Below, piece after piece: positions 41,854-51,216 of a stretch of 64,000 nt of DNA; position 1 is the first letter of the stretch; each line of letters starts with the position of its first letter. The stretch covers positions 23,500-87,499 of the forward strand of contig NZ_MU158691.1 in NCBI RefSeq assembly GCF_015209965.1, written 5' to 3'. The notes under the pieces were generated by a model. The model was not told the origin of the DNA. It saw nothing but the letters and a program-made list of their open reading frames with translations, and ran no database searches. Position numbers and translations under genes: made by a program. The stretch comes from Sphingobacterium pedocola. GTDB taxonomy: Bacteria > Bacteroidota > Bacteroidia > Sphingobacteriales > Sphingobacteriaceae.

Positions 41854-43848
41854 TTAGGATGACTTCTGTATAGAATCGGACAGCTGATCCAGTTGTGTTA
41901 GCAGTTTATCGAGCACTATCGAACGATCTTCAAGTTGTATTGATGCCGGAACGGATTGATTCTGGGGTGTAATATGCATAGCAAGACCTACTATTAACGA
42001 ATTAATCCGATATGCCAGCGCATGAAATTTGTTTATATTCGACCAATCCTTCTTTTTGTTTCCAGGTTCCTTTTGTAACTGGTTAATCGCATCGGAAAAC
42101 GCAGCTAAAACCAGTTGTGCCTCTTTTCGCGCAAGGCGAACTGCATATATGTCAATGTTATACGCTTTTAATTGCGCTGTTACAAGTTGAAAGTATATAC
42201 CGTTGTTATGTACCACTGATTCGGCCAATTTCAGCATGTCCTTAGTTTGCTGGGTTGGGATAAAAAAATAGCCAATCGCCGCTAATAAAGATCCGATAAG
42301 CGTAAACACGATCCGACTCCCCAAAATATCGTCTATGTTTCCGTCGTAAATATTCAACGCTGTTACAACAGCTACAGTAATAAATAATACGCTAATAAGG
42401 TAGTTGGGTTTATTAAATAAGAAAAAACCATAAAGACAAATCGCCGCAACAATAAGTAATACAGATACGTCAGATATGATATGTGATAAGAGCAAACCCA
42501 ATAAAAGGCCAGTCAGCGTGCCTATGATACGTTGATAATTTCGTTTTTGAGTAGTTGCAAACCCCGGCCTAGCTACAATAGCAATCGTTAAAAGGATCCA
42601 GTAAGTGTATCTGTATTCGGGCAACGCTAAGCCAACAAGTCCACCCAGGCCAAATAAAATAGCCAACCGTAATGCAAAAGGAAAAAGAGTCGAACGGAGG
42701 GTAAGTTGGTCTTTTACTGCCGTCCAACCTTTGGGAGGTAAAGATATGAAGTGTTTATATTCGTGCTGTTTGACCACATTGTGAAACTTTATATCAATAT
42801 GAAAGCCATTGCGGATCTGAAGGATGAAATCAAGAATGGACTGAATATTACCGATTATCGCACTTAGAATAGAAGCCGTTTCTCCAACATGTTGATTTCG
42901 AAGGGTAATCAGTCGATTTAGTGCCGCGTTAACAGCTGGATCGGTTGAGCTGCTATTAGACCTGTAGTTTCTGTGATTTTTAGCAAGCGTTTCTATTGCA
43001 TCGGCGATGAGTCCAATTATTTTTTGGATATCTTCCAATCCGTTAATGGGGCCTAAGGTTTTTCGGATGGATTCGTAGTCGTGGTCTAGTGCTGTTAACA
43101 GCTCGTATAAGTCGATTAATCCATAGGTCTGATTGAGCCAAAACTTTCTGTCTTCAGCATGCATAAGTTTCTTTTCCCGTAAGAGTAGAAACCGAATAGC
43201 CTCCTGTTGCTCGCTAACCAGAATGTGCAGCCTGCCCAGCTCTCTGTATGCTGTTTCTATCGGAATCTGTTCGTCGTAGCAGAGCGCTTTCGCCCGAAGT
43301 AATGCCGACATACTCCGAAAACCATCAAGCAAAGCATGACGTAAAGAACGATAAGGAGAAATGTAGACCTGAACGATGCTCACTAAGTAGTACCATATGG
43401 ATCCTGCTGTGATTTCTAGACTAAACGATACGGGATCGGAGGGCCACAATCCGATAACAAAACTGATCAAAATCAGCATTAACGTGCCTATGATTCCGAT
43501 CCGGGCGCCAAATATCGACAACATCGTGCAGGTAAAAGCTGCTACGACAAGCAAGGGTAGAAGGAGCCAGGGAGAGGATAGTGCGTAAGCAGCAGCAACC
43601 GACGATATAAAAAACAACGGAATACACCATAGGGCAGACTTCCATTTGTCTTTGCGATTACCTGGTAGATCTGTCAATGACGATAACAATGCGCCTACAC
43701 CTACAGTTATTGCGATATCGAGATGGCCCCAATAAAAGATTACAATACTCGGTACAATACTGGTTAAAACGTTACGTAAGGCATCTCCACTATTTTCTCC
43801 TGAAATAAAATGGAAAATACGCCGAGAAAGAGCTTTAAAATTCCACAT
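41854..43848 (-). CDS. FUSC-family (YccS/YhfK-like) inner-membrane protein
   Basis: This predicted 664-aa protein has two blocks of membrane helices (about 25-165 and 395-510) separated by a large soluble helical domain, and a C-terminal helical domain of about 150 residues. 'RNVLTSIVPSIVIFYWGHLDIAITVGVGALLSSLTDLPGNRKDKWKS' and 'LRLAILFGLGGLVGLALPEYRYTYWILLTIAIVARPGFATTQKRNYQRIIGTLTGLLLG' are typical FUSC/YccS segments, relatives of the aromatic acid exporter AaeB. The transported compound is unknown. It lies 51 nt upstream of the GNAT gene; the two may be co-transcribed. Confidence 0.87.
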   Translation of the reverse strand: MWNFKALSRRIFHFISGENSGDALRNVLTSIVPSIVIFYWGHLDIAITVGVGALLSSLTDLPGNRKDKWKSALWCIPLFFISSVAAAYALSSPWLLLPLLVVAAFTCTMLSIFGARIGIIGTLMLILISFVIGLWPSDPVSFSLEITAGSIWYYLVSIVQVYISPYRSLRHALLDGFRSMSALLRAKALCYDEQIPIETAYRELGRLHILVSEQQEAIRFLLLREKKLMHAEDRKFWLNQTYGLIDLYELLTALDHDYESIRKTLGPINGLEDIQKIIGLIADAIETLAKNHRNYRSNSSSTDPAVNAALNRLITLRNQHVGETASILSAIIGNIQSILDFILQIRNGFHIDIKFHNVVKQHEYKHFISLPPKGWTAVKDQLTLRSTLFPFALRLAILFGLGGLVGLALPEYRYTYWILLTIAIVARPGFATTQKRNYQRIIGTLTGLLLGLLLSHIISDVSVLLIVAAICLYGFFLFNKPNYLISVLFITVAVVTALNIYDGNIDDILGSRIVFTLIGSLLAAIGYFFIPTQQTKDMLKLAESVVHNNGIYFQLVTAQLKAYNIDIYAVRLARKEAQLVLAAFSDAINQLQKEPGNKKKDWSNINKFHALAYRINSLIVGLAMHITPQNQSVPASIQLEDRSIVLDKLLTQLDQLSDSIQKSS

Positions 43849-44140
43849 CTATTTTTTCTGAAAGGCGCTGTTTTTCTACAAACTTAGTTAACTTGCTGTT
43901 CGTTCACAAGCACAGAAATCTTTTTTTGAAATTATCCGATCTAAATGCGTGGTCAAAAAACGCCAGTCCGTTTTCCTGCTGTTACTTAATGCTGTTTTGA
44001 GATGGCAACGGTTCTTCGGGCAGAGGTGGGGCAGGAGGACGGTGGTCGGTGCGATGGTAAATATAATATCAAACATTGTTCTTCTTTTTTTGTTAAAGAG
44101 ATGATAACAATTAATCTTTAATTTACAAATACATAACATA

Positions 44141-44290
44141 ATGGGAAAAGGCGATAAAAAGACACGGAAAGGTAAAATTGTAATGGGTACGTATGGCAAT
44201 AGTAGACCAGGCGCCAAAAACGAAAAGCCGAAAAAAGAAGAAGTACCTACCAAAGAGAAAAAAGAAAAAATATCCACCAAAGAAGGGTAG
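44141..44290 (+). CDS. 30S ribosomal protein THX
   Basis: This 49-aa very basic protein begins 'MGKGDKKTRKGKIVMGTYGN' and continues 'SRPGAKNEKPKKEE' to a Lys/Glu-rich tail. The start is the signature of THX (bTHX), a small peptide bound in the head of the 30S subunit, first known from Thermus and widely conserved in Bacteroidetes. The tail (about 28-49) is longer and more acidic than in the minimal form. The gene is free-standing, with an AT-rich leader and an ORF-free flank. A longer frame on the opposite strand (43888-44280) is its shadow. Confidence 0.9.
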   Translation: MGKGDKKTRKGKIVMGTYGNSRPGAKNEKPKKEEVPTKEKKEKISTKEG

Positions 44291-44417
44291 GTATATTTGT
44301 TTTTACATATTTTTCAATAATAGTTTGTTTTATTTTAAAAATAATAATTTAATACCTTTATGTGTTGAATAAATTATTATTTTGATAATTTTTAAGCTGT
44401 TTGTTGAAATAAATATA

Positions 44418-44425
44418 TATGTTTG
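44418..44425 (+). promoter_or_regulatory. -7 box candidate upstream of the long GAPDH gene
   Basis: TATGTTTG matches TAnnTTTG perfectly and lies 27 nt before the ATG at 44453. The nearest TTTG upstream (44400-44403) is closer than the ideal 19-21 nt. Confidence 0.4.
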
Positions 44426-44452
44426 CATCCGAATTATCAATTGTAATCTAAG

Positions 44453-45901
44453 ATGTCGAACAACGCCGTTTTTGAGCAAGAAATCAAAACATACACCACG
44501 AAACAAAATGCCGCGACCAAACTAATGGAGATGGTCAGCAATCTATGGTATAACCATGCCGTCGAATTGGTTTTATTTCGGAACCAGCTTGTTGATCGCA
44601 GGGTCAGCCATATTCTGAATGTACATAGCGCCTCACAGGAATTGACCGAGAAACCGATCTCCGTATTTGAAACCATGAAGATCACAGAAGCCTTGACGCA
44701 ATTGCATCTTTGTCCTGCTCGGATAGATATTGGCAAGCTGGCGTTGCAGTTGCGCGAGAAATCGGTGGAAGATACCGCGATACAGCATTTTCTAATAGGG
44801 GAGTTAAAACTTGCTGACGTGCATAACCCTATCGTGCCCCGCGATGTGGTTTTATACGGTTTCGGTCGGATCGGGCGCTTGCTTGCCCGTGAACTTATAG
44901 CCAAAGCCGGAGCGGGCAAGCAGTTAAGATTGCGGGCGATTGTAACGCGGGATAATTTGGATGCCGAGACATTGGAAAAGAGGGCAGCATTGCTGCGCAA
45001 CGACTCCATACATGGTCGGTTTGATGGAGAGGTACAAGCAGACCCATCACGTAACGCTTTGATCATTAACGGAATTACAGTACACGTTATCTCTGCACAG
45101 GAACCGGAGCATATTGACTATTGTGCATATGGAATTCAAGATGCTTTGTTGATCGATAATACGGGAGCATTTAGGGATGAAAAGCAGCTATCAAGGCATT
45201 TGATTGCCAGGGGAGTAGCGCAGGTGTTACTGACCGCGCCGGGAAAGGGTATCCCGAACATTGTATTTGGTGTCAATGAACAATGCATCGATGTACGATC
45301 ACAGCACATTGTTTCGGCAGCGTCCTGTACGACAAATGCAATAGCACCGGTACTTCAGTTGATAGAAAAGGAATTAGATGTGATCAAAGGTCATATAGAA
45401 ACCATTCACGCATATACCAATGACCAGAATCTGGTGGATAACATGCATAAGAAATCAAGGCGTGGTCGTGCGGCGGCCGTGAATATGGTAATAACAGAAA
45501 CCGGTGCCGGCACAGCCGTTGCAAAATCGATTCCTTCTTTGACGGGAAAGCTAACCTCAAATGCAATCCGCGTACCCGTACCTAATGGATCGCTCGCCAT
45601 CCTTAATCTGGAAATTGAAAACGCGACTTCTGTAGAGCAGCTTAACGGTTTATTGCAGAAAGCCTCCTTACATGGGAATCTCGTAGAGCAGATCAACTAT
45701 TCGAATAACTGCGAACTCGTGTCGTCGGATTGTATAGGTACTACTTTTTCTTCGATAGTAGATGCGCCGGCTACAATTGTTTCCAACGATGGTAAAAGTA
45801 TTGTTCTGTATATCTGGTACGACAATGAATATGGTTATATGCATCAGGTTATGCGCTTGGCACGGCATATGGCCGGAGTGAGACGATATACCTACTATTA
45901 A
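44453..45901 (+). CDS. Glyceraldehyde-3-phosphate dehydrogenase, long form with N-terminal extension
   Basis: This 482-aa protein has an unusual helical N-terminal region of about 130 residues before the Rossmann start 'VVLYGFGRIGRLLARELI' (about 129-147). The NAD(P) loop reads 'AIVTRDN', with Arg before the Asp where the 332-aa enzyme has Asn, which may relax NAD specificity. Catalytic 'SAASCTTN', 'IHAYTNDQNLVDN', 'RRGRAAAVNMVITETGAGTAVAKSIP' and 'WYDNEYGYMHQVMRL' are all present. Similar long GAPDHs occur across Bacteroidetes beside the normal one; a gluconeogenic or NADP-linked role is plausible but not shown. It ends with a hairpin terminator. Confidence 0.92.
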   Translation: MSNNAVFEQEIKTYTTKQNAATKLMEMVSNLWYNHAVELVLFRNQLVDRRVSHILNVHSASQELTEKPISVFETMKITEALTQLHLCPARIDIGKLALQLREKSVEDTAIQHFLIGELKLADVHNPIVPRDVVLYGFGRIGRLLARELIAKAGAGKQLRLRAIVTRDNLDAETLEKRAALLRNDSIHGRFDGEVQADPSRNALIINGITVHVISAQEPEHIDYCAYGIQDALLIDNTGAFRDEKQLSRHLIARGVAQVLLTAPGKGIPNIVFGVNEQCIDVRSQHIVSAASCTTNAIAPVLQLIEKELDVIKGHIETIHAYTNDQNLVDNMHKKSRRGRAAAVNMVITETGAGTAVAKSIPSLTGKLTSNAIRVPVPNGSLAILNLEIENATSVEQLNGLLQKASLHGNLVEQINYSNNCELVSSDCIGTTFSSIVDAPATIVSNDGKSIVLYIWYDNEYGYMHQVMRLARHMAGVRRYTYY

Positions 45902-45909
45902 TAGCATAG

Positions 45910-45960
45910 CGGGCTGCCAACTCCAATTTTCAATATGTAATATCGGTAGCCCGTTTTTTT
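45910..45960 (+). terminator. Terminator of the long GAPDH gene
   Basis: CGGGCTGCC (45910-45918) pairs with GGTAGCCCG (45945-45953), one G-U wobble, followed by seven T residues. The loop is long (26 nt), but the U-tract is good. It also lies near the 3' end of the convergent sensor-kinase gene. Confidence 0.8.
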
Positions 45961-46011
45961 ATTTAAAAGCCTCTCTAATCCGAATAGAAATTAGGTCATT
46001 CATCGTGTTTC

Positions 46012-48990
46012 TCATAATATTATAATTAGGGTAACTTTTGTTCCTTTGGCTTCTTGGTGGCTATCGTATAAATCTTCTATGATAACTTTATTCCGCGGAT
46101 TGGCTAAGTTTAATCTATCGCATGTAATCTGCGTGCCGTATGATTTGTGCTTTGGACTCCGCTGCTTATTTAGTTCGGTGCTTTTTCGACGTCCTATCCC
46201 ATTATCCTGTATTATTATTTCTAATGTATTCCCATCTATAAGACTGAAATAAATTTCAATTTTTCCATTTCCGTTTTTACACAGAAGGCCGTGCCACAGC
46301 GCATTCTCTGCAAAGGGCTGTACGAGTGTGGGTGGAACATAGAGGTTATCCTGATCGATTCCTTCTGCGATAGTGATGGTATAGTCAAAAATATGGTCGA
46401 GACGGGCAGACTCTAATTCAAGATATAACGTTAAAGTTTGGATTTCTTTTGTCAGGGGTATGAGTTGTTGCCTTGAGTTCTCTAGGATATTCCGCATCAG
46501 CTTAGAGAAGGAAATTAAGTATTTGCTTGCGTCAGTTGTTTGATTGTTAACGATATAGCTGTTAATGGAGTTAAGTGTGTTAAACATGAAATGCGGATTC
46601 ATCTGTGCCCTCAATGTTTGCATCTCGCCATCTTTAATCTTTCTTTTGTAATGATCCTCGCTACGTTGCTTATTTAAAATATACCGATGAACACCGAATG
46701 CTATCGCAAATACTAGAATTGAAAGTATAATATAGAACGGGAATGATTTGGTAAAAGGTGGCTGTGCAATTAGATCGATATCTACTGTTTTTTGCTGAAT
46801 ATTACCAAAATTATCATAGCACGCTACCGTCAGTTTATAGTCACCAGGAGAAAGCGTGTTAAAAGAAATTTCGGGATTATGTCCGATTTCCGTCCATTCG
46901 TGGGCAGCATCCAATCTATATTTGTAGTTCACCTGTCCCATATCAAGATACGCCAGGCTACTAAAATACAACGTTATATTATTTTCCGTTTTGCCGAGTG
47001 TAATTTTGTTGTTGTCTATAAATCTCAATTCGCCGTTGACCATGATCTGGGATAGCTCCATGCGGTTGATCAGCGAGGACTTTAGTAGCTCTTCCGGGGA
47101 TACTAAAATCAATGCTCCTTGTATTCCCAATGCCAGTTTTCCACTTTGCAATTGAAGGTAGCCGTACGTTAAATCGTTGATAGGTAATCCATCTATGGTT
47201 GTAATTCTGACGACTTGATCCTTTTCCCTTAAATAGATATGCAAACCCTCTTCTGTCGCAAAAAATACATTATTATCCTTATCTTCAGATATGCCTACAA
47301 TATGGTTGCCGATAATTTTATACTGAAATGGGTCTACCTGTTTGGTGATTTTACCCGTATAATCCACTTGGTTCCATCCACCAAATGCCGAAAAATAAAG
47401 ATTCCCTTTTTCACCAATCCCGATACGATTATAATAATCGCCTACAAACTTTTCGTGTACCGGATTGATGTGGTTTTCCGAAATTTCAATAAATTTTTGT
47501 TGTTTTTTATCAAAATAAGAAATCCCGAATGCACTGGGCATCCATCCGGCCAACCAAACCACGCCGTCTTTGTCCACGGCTATGTCATTCCAAATATTAC
47601 CGTCCCAAAATTCCGCATCATTCGCAAAAGACGAGTTTATCGGCTTTAGGGATTTCCAGTCGTAACGGCTTATTTTACCTTTGGAGAATAAAATCCACAA
47701 TTCGCCTTGCGGTGTAATGAGCGTTTTTACAATTTTTTTAGCTGCGGTACCTTCCGGAAGATCAACGGGGATACGGATTAATTTGTTACTCTTGAACCAG
47801 AAAATACCATCACTTGCATTAATAACGACTGTATTTTCAATCAACCCGAGACTGTATATCTTGCGGTTCTCGTTATTCGCATAGACCTTTTTAAATTTTT
47901 CTCGTTCTAGCACCCATATTTCACCGCTTTCATTGAGTGCAACTACCGCACCATTATGTTCAATGAGGGAAATAAAAGGATTTGGCTTTTCAGTTTTCTG
48001 GTTGGTAAAATAGGATTTTAAGCCTTGATGAGGCGATATAAGCTGTTGTACACCATGGTCTGTAGAAACCCAACTGATATTTGTCTCCTGATCATGGTTT
48101 ACATTTCTGATTCTTTTATCTGTTGAAAAAATGAGTTCAGTCGTAAAATCTTTAACATCAATCGTCCATATGGTTTTATTCGAGTGCATAAAAACGGTAC
48201 GCGCACTCTTAGAGAATCCCACAATAGCTTGATCTCTAGGTGTTTTTAGGGTAGTTAATGTAGTCGCGGTCTCTAGATCCCATAAAATAATTTCATTCGA
48301 TACAGAGGAATACGCAAGCGTATGAGCATCTATTTGAAAGGCTGATGCGACGTCCGCATTGGCTAACTTTGGATCAAAATGTTTTTTAACCTTATTTGTC
48401 TTTTCCTCCCATATAAACCAACCCCTTGGGGTTGCGATCCAAATTTCGTTCGCATTTATTTCAAAAAAGCGGATGTTATCAAACAGTTCTGTCTGTGTCG
48501 GAAAAACTAAAAAAGAAATAGCGTTTTTTTCTGCATTGATGTATTTAATGTGGTTGAAATCGTTACACCAAATCCTGTTTTTACGGTCTACATATATTGA
48601 ATTAAAATGATCATTGTTTGGGTCTGTATCCGAGTAGTTTTTAGATTTTATTGTTTTGGGGGTGTTGGTAAAGGTTCGGGTATCCAGGTATTTGAGTCCT
48701 TCTTGATCTTCAAAGTATAAGGTGTCTTCGGCGAAGAAATAGGCGTTTATATCATTGTTAAAATTCGGAAACGATATAAATCGATAACCGTCAAAAACTG
48801 AGATGCCCTTTCCTGTAAACAAATAGAGAAATTTTTTAGCGTTGAAGGCTGTTCCCAATACTTTATCCGAGGGAAGGCCATCAAAGTAAGTGTATTCCTT
48901 TACTCTAAATGGTATTTGCGCGTGGACAACAGTCAAGGGGAAAAGAAGACAAAAGAATAAGCAATAAATAGCTGATATACGGATCTTCAT
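46012..48990 (-). CDS. Propeller-type sensor histidine kinase, LytS/YehU-like
   Basis: This 992-aa membrane sensor has a signal peptide ('MKIRISAIYCLFFCLLFPLTVVHAQ') and a periplasmic two-component-regulator propeller (about 30-690, many WD/YxF repeats such as 'IWCNDFNHIKYIN' and 'NVFFATEEGLHIYL'). A Y_Y_Y domain (about 695-765, 'YKYRLDAAHEWTEIG') is followed by one membrane span ('FPFYIILSILVFAIAFGVHRYIL') and a His_kinase domain with 'NPHFMFNTLNSIN' (phospho-acceptor His) and the ATPase 'NALWHG' / 'DNGIGRR'. I start it at the ATG 60 nt inside the long frame because the signal peptide begins there. No LytTR response regulator is adjacent. It follows the GH16 gene by 77 nt and probably belongs to this PUL. 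Confidence 0.92.
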   Translation of the reverse strand: MKIRISAIYCLFFCLLFPLTVVHAQIPFRVKEYTYFDGLPSDKVLGTAFNAKKFLYLFTGKGISVFDGYRFISFPNFNNDINAYFFAEDTLYFEDQEGLKYLDTRTFTNTPKTIKSKNYSDTDPNNDHFNSIYVDRKNRIWCNDFNHIKYINAEKNAISFLVFPTQTELFDNIRFFEINANEIWIATPRGWFIWEEKTNKVKKHFDPKLANADVASAFQIDAHTLAYSSVSNEIILWDLETATTLTTLKTPRDQAIVGFSKSARTVFMHSNKTIWTIDVKDFTTELIFSTDKRIRNVNHDQETNISWVSTDHGVQQLISPHQGLKSYFTNQKTEKPNPFISLIEHNGAVVALNESGEIWVLEREKFKKVYANNENRKIYSLGLIENTVVINASDGIFWFKSNKLIRIPVDLPEGTAAKKIVKTLITPQGELWILFSKGKISRYDWKSLKPINSSFANDAEFWDGNIWNDIAVDKDGVVWLAGWMPSAFGISYFDKKQQKFIEISENHINPVHEKFVGDYYNRIGIGEKGNLYFSAFGGWNQVDYTGKITKQVDPFQYKIIGNHIVGISEDKDNNVFFATEEGLHIYLREKDQVVRITTIDGLPINDLTYGYLQLQSGKLALGIQGALILVSPEELLKSSLINRMELSQIMVNGELRFIDNNKITLGKTENNITLYFSSLAYLDMGQVNYKYRLDAAHEWTEIGHNPEISFNTLSPGDYKLTVACYDNFGNIQQKTVDIDLIAQPPFTKSFPFYIILSILVFAIAFGVHRYILNKQRSEDHYKRKIKDGEMQTLRAQMNPHFMFNTLNSINSYIVNNQTTDASKYLISFSKLMRNILENSRQQLIPLTKEIQTLTLYLELESARLDHIFDYTITIAEGIDQDNLYVPPTLVQPFAENALWHGLLCKNGNGKIEIYFSLIDGNTLEIIIQDNGIGRRKSTELNKQRSPKHKSYGTQITCDRLNLANPRNKVIIEDLYDSHQEAKGTKVTLIIIL

Positions 48991-49067
48991 TTTATAGATG
49001 CTTTTACACAAATCTAAACTTAATTTGTTCAAGTTGTATAAAGCGGTCAAAATGTCGTCCCGGAAGA

Positions 49068-51149
49068 TTAATCCAAATCTGCCAAATCGTATACCCTCAC
49101 GTAATCTATTTCCATTACGGCAGGGAAGGCGCTGTCGTCAATACCTTTTTGTCCTCCCCAGAAACCACCAACGGCAAGATTCAGGAGCCAATGGAACTTT
49201 TGGTCAAAAGGCCATTCTTCGTAGGTTTTATTTTCATTTGAAAAATGAAATATTTCGATATCGTCTACAAATCCTTTGATATAATCCGGAGTCCAGTCAA
49301 TTCGGTAGAGATGAAAATCGTCCGAGGCAGCATCGATTTTTTTTGTTGCCGTTTTCTGGGTATGAATAGAGTGGTGATAGGCTTTGGTGTGTACCGAAAT
49401 GTGTACGACATCCTGGTCATAACCGACGTGCTCTAAGATATCTATTTCGCCCGAATTCGGCCACCCACCGTATTTCCATTCGGTGGGTAACATCCATATA
49501 GCAGGCCAGGTACCTCTTCCGCGCGGAACCTTCGCCCGCGCTTCAAATCTGCCGTATAGAAAATCGCCCTTATGCTTACTGATTAGGCGGGCTGAGGTGT
49601 AATCCATACCTTGCTTTTTCTCCTTAAGAGCTGTAATCTTCAGGGTGCTATTGTTAACCGAGACATTTTTAAGATCTGCCTCGGTATAGTATTGCAACTC
49701 ATTATTGCCCCAGCCATTGTGTTTGGAACCGACATCATAGGACCATTTGGTACTATCGGGCAAACCATTGTAATCGAATTCATCCGACCAGGAAACTTTT
49801 TCTGAAAACTGATATGATTTGTGCGCGTGCGCAGGCTGCAGTGCTTTATGAGAAGGTTTTTCCGTTACGGAAACGAAAAACGGAATGTTGGCGGTAGCCA
49901 CGTGGTTGTATCCGTCGGTAACGTACACAAAAAGTCGGTAAGCGCCTTCTTGTTCCGGAGCGACCAGTAACGCTTTCTCAAGAGATTCAGCGGTTAAAAG
50001 TCCGTCGATTGCCCTCGGTCGGCTTTCCCGGTCACCTCCTTCCTTCAGGTCGGTGCTTTCGTGAAGGATCTCCCAACGGACGCTTAATTTATCCTTGTCG
50101 GGATCTGTAACAAATACAGCCACATCATAACGCTGAGCAGGCTTCAGGTAGACAAAATCAAGGGCTTTTTTCCCGTTCAGCAATAAGGAATCCAAACGTG
50201 GAGCTCTATTTTTTGGCCATTTACCTTTCCAGAGGTAGTGCATTACATCGACCACTTCGTTCTCTTCGCCCGCTTCCGTAAAAAGACCATACCAGGTAGG
50301 GGTTCGTTCCTGTTTTTGCCCCCATAGGAAGACGTAAGAACCTAGGCAGCTTTTGTCTAGACCTATCGAAGCCTCATATCGGCTTTTGTACACTGCTGCT
50401 TTCTCCTTACTCGTTTCCTCGATAGATGCATGCCAAGGTGTTTGTGGGCCTTCCCAATGTCCCGTAGGGCCCCATTCGGTTACGATATAAGCCTTATCCC
50501 ATCCCGTAGATCGTATCTGTTCGGGTACGCTGGCCAAGCCGCCGTAAACCTGTACGGCGATTAAGTCCAGCGATGGACACTTTGCTTTGATGAGATCAAC
50601 TTCTTTTTGATTGATACCCGCTAGCATCGTCGTCACCAAATGATTGGGATCGAGTTCTTGGATCATACTGGCGATCTCTTCCACAGCGTCCCACACCTTT
50701 GGGTTGCTATAGTGGAGGTTCAGCTCATTGCCAATGCCCCAAGCTAGTAACGCGGGATGGTCTTTAAACTGTTGGATCTCTTTACGTAAACGGTCTAGCT
50801 GTTTGGCGATTGCTGCTTTGTCGTTGTAATCAAAACCGTGCCGTTCGGTGGCTACGGCTAAGCCCATGGTCACCGTAAGTCCCAATCGGTGGGCCTCGTC
50901 CAAGATGCGCTGGGCATCGTTTGTACTCCAGGTACGTATGGAGTTTCCTCCATAGTTTTTCAGCTTATCCATGTAATTGGATCCACCAGCACCTTTGATA
51001 AAATAGGGTTTGCCCCCACGCAGCAGTTCATATCCTGTTGCCGTTTTTACGATTTCGACTGGGATAGGACCTTGCGCATACGCGAAGTTAGGATGGACAA
51101 GGAGCAGGGTATTCAGAATAATTAGGACCAGGATTTTTGGTAGATTCAT
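49068..51149 (-). CDS. Two-domain glycoside hydrolase: clan-A-like barrel fused to GH16
   Basis: This 693-aa exported enzyme has a signal peptide 'MNLPKILVLIILNTLLLVHPNFAYAQ'. An N-terminal TIM barrel (about 30-300) carries 'WGIGNELNL' with Glu142 as acid/base and 'YIVTEWGPTG' with Glu225 as nucleophile, as in GH2/GH5-type clan A enzymes. A beta domain (about 310-440) follows. The C-terminal GH16 domain (about 445-693) has the 'EIDILE' catalytic motif (568-573) typical of laminarinases, and 'TSARLISKHKGDFLYGRFEARAKVPRGRGTWPAIWMLP'. Together they suggest degradation of a beta-1,3-linked glucan. I chose the inner ATG at 51149 since the longer frame overlaps susD. Confidence 0.92.
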   Translation of the reverse strand: MNLPKILVLIILNTLLLVHPNFAYAQGPIPVEIVKTATGYELLRGGKPYFIKGAGGSNYMDKLKNYGGNSIRTWSTNDAQRILDEAHRLGLTVTMGLAVATERHGFDYNDKAAIAKQLDRLRKEIQQFKDHPALLAWGIGNELNLHYSNPKVWDAVEEIASMIQELDPNHLVTTMLAGINQKEVDLIKAKCPSLDLIAVQVYGGLASVPEQIRSTGWDKAYIVTEWGPTGHWEGPQTPWHASIEETSKEKAAVYKSRYEASIGLDKSCLGSYVFLWGQKQERTPTWYGLFTEAGEENEVVDVMHYLWKGKWPKNRAPRLDSLLLNGKKALDFVYLKPAQRYDVAVFVTDPDKDKLSVRWEILHESTDLKEGGDRESRPRAIDGLLTAESLEKALLVAPEQEGAYRLFVYVTDGYNHVATANIPFFVSVTEKPSHKALQPAHAHKSYQFSEKVSWSDEFDYNGLPDSTKWSYDVGSKHNGWGNNELQYYTEADLKNVSVNNSTLKITALKEKKQGMDYTSARLISKHKGDFLYGRFEARAKVPRGRGTWPAIWMLPTEWKYGGWPNSGEIDILEHVGYDQDVVHISVHTKAYHHSIHTQKTATKKIDAASDDFHLYRIDWTPDYIKGFVDDIEIFHFSNENKTYEEWPFDQKFHWLLNLAVGGFWGGQKGIDDSAFPAVMEIDYVRVYDLADLD

Positions 51150-51216
51150 TTCAAATCGTTTTTTGCATAAAAAAAATGAATAGGAGGCAAGGTTTAACCG
51201 TGCTTCCCATCCAATG

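Noticed and set aside
43888..44280. Minus-strand 130-aa frame over the THX gene.
   Set aside because: Its sequence has no recognisable features, and the plus strand encodes an unmistakable THX start.
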